From: Chitinophagaceae bacterium
Lineage (GTDB): Bacteria > Bacteroidota > Bacteroidia > Chitinophagales > Chitinophagaceae
Assembly (NCBI GenBank): GCA_013696395.1
Contig: JACCYQ010000023.1
Location: 1 to 64,000 of the forward strand
Direction: 5' to 3'
Length of the DNA stretch: 64,000 nucleotides
In this document: positions 63,592 to 64,000 of the stretch, piece by piece
Numbering within the stretch: the first letter of the stretch is position 1
Layout of the letters: every line of letters starts with the position of its first letter
Position numbers and translations under genes: made by a program
The notes under the pieces: model-generated
Databases searched by the model: none
The model's input: only the letters and a program-made list of their open reading frames with translations
Told to the model about the DNA's origin: nothing

Positions 63592-64000
63592 TTACGCAAG
63601 ATCCCTGCGCTTAATAAACTTTGTTTTGATAGGTAACTTACCGGAGGCCAGTGCTAATGCTTCCTGAGCTATTTGTTCAGTAACACCGTCAATTTCGAAC
63701 ATAATACGTCCGGGTTGAACTACAGCAGCCCAATATTCGAGATTACCTTTACCCTTACCCATCCTTACCTCTGCAGGTTTGTTGGTAATAGGTTTGTCCG
63801 GGAAAATACGGATCCACACGTTACCTTCTCTCTTCATGTGACGTGTCAATGCCTGCCTGGCTGCTTCTATCTGGCGGTCAGTTATCCAATGATTATCCAA
63901 AGCTTTTAAACCGTAAGAGCCAAAGGAAAGAGTTGTTCCTCTTTTTGATTCGCCTTTCATGCGACCCTTTTGCATCTTCCTGTGCTTTGTTCTTTTAGGT
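63592..64000 (-). CDS. rplP: 50S ribosomal protein L16 (N-terminus cut by window edge)
   Basis: The frame stays open to the window edge with [16 protein letters not shown], so only the first few residues (usually MLQ) are missing. [38 protein letters not shown] and the C-terminal [20 protein letters not shown] are typical. It places the tRNA at the A site. The internal Met (63975) is not the start. Confidence 0.98.
   Translation of the reverse strand, partial: PKRTKHRKMQKGRMKGESKRGTTLSFGSYGLKALDNHWITDRQIEAARQALTRHMKREGNVWIRIFPDKPITNKPAEVRMGKGKGNLEYWAAVVQPGRIMFEIDGVTEQIAQEALALASGKLPIKTKFIKRRDLA

Overview
The window reads as a chromosomal segment of a Bacteroidota bacterium, most likely of the Chitinophagaceae or a close relative. 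The evidence is a SusC/SusD pair, DUF3857, DUF2911 and LVIVD-repeat proteins, an ECF sigma factor paired with a membrane-anchored beta-barrel protein, TAnnTTTG-type promoter sequences, near absence of Shine-Dalgarno sites, moderately low GC, and short palindromic insertions such as the LPAGQAG element in rpsA. No phage, plasmid, IS transposase or CRISPR array was seen.

Layout. 1-8.3 kb: 5' part of clpB, a 121-bp inverted-repeat element, a beta-lactamase-fold hydrolase whose 3' end has been duplicated in tandem, two coupled DUF3857 proteins (one with a degenerate transglutaminase centre) and queG. 8.3-20 kb: a truncated SusD remnant, anmK, a four-gene operon (ECF sigma factor, TM plus beta-barrel protein, LVIVD lipoprotein, small barrel), a complete SusC/SusD pair, a DUF2911 protein and an SRPBCC-like protein. 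20-33 kb: ABC-2 permease, sppA, folK, deoxynucleoside kinase, a KefB-like antiporter, an MBL-fold hydrolase, a RES/Xre toxin-antitoxin pair with a candidate operator, a cysteine-cluster protein and gcvP.

33-36.6 kb holds the most unusual unit: a possible 25-codon ORF overlapping (ATGA) a signal-less subtilase, then a signal-less gingipain-fold (clan CD, C25-like) peptidase, then a 101-residue protein with a polylysine tail overlapping the peptidase gene by 14 bases. This looks like an intracellular two-protease module and is the best candidate for an undescribed system. 36.6-48.7 kb: a decayed dienelactone hydrolase, a three-repeat secreted protein, a CvpA-CAP fusion, a saccharopine-dehydrogenase-like reductase, EcsC, a frameshifted mgtC, a divergent App1 phosphatase / lipid kinase pair, a lytic transglycosylase, free-Met-sulfoxide reductase and tRNA-Val(GAC).

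48.7-64 kb is mostly housekeeping: proline dehydrogenase, a hotdog thioesterase, two acyltransferases, rpsA, a BaiN-like flavoprotein, then map, secY and the S10/spc ribosomal protein cluster read on the minus strand to the window edge (rplP partial). Several spacers of this ribosomal cluster contain short palindromes. Directly downstream of map comes the flavoprotein gene rather than infA-rpmJ-rpsM.
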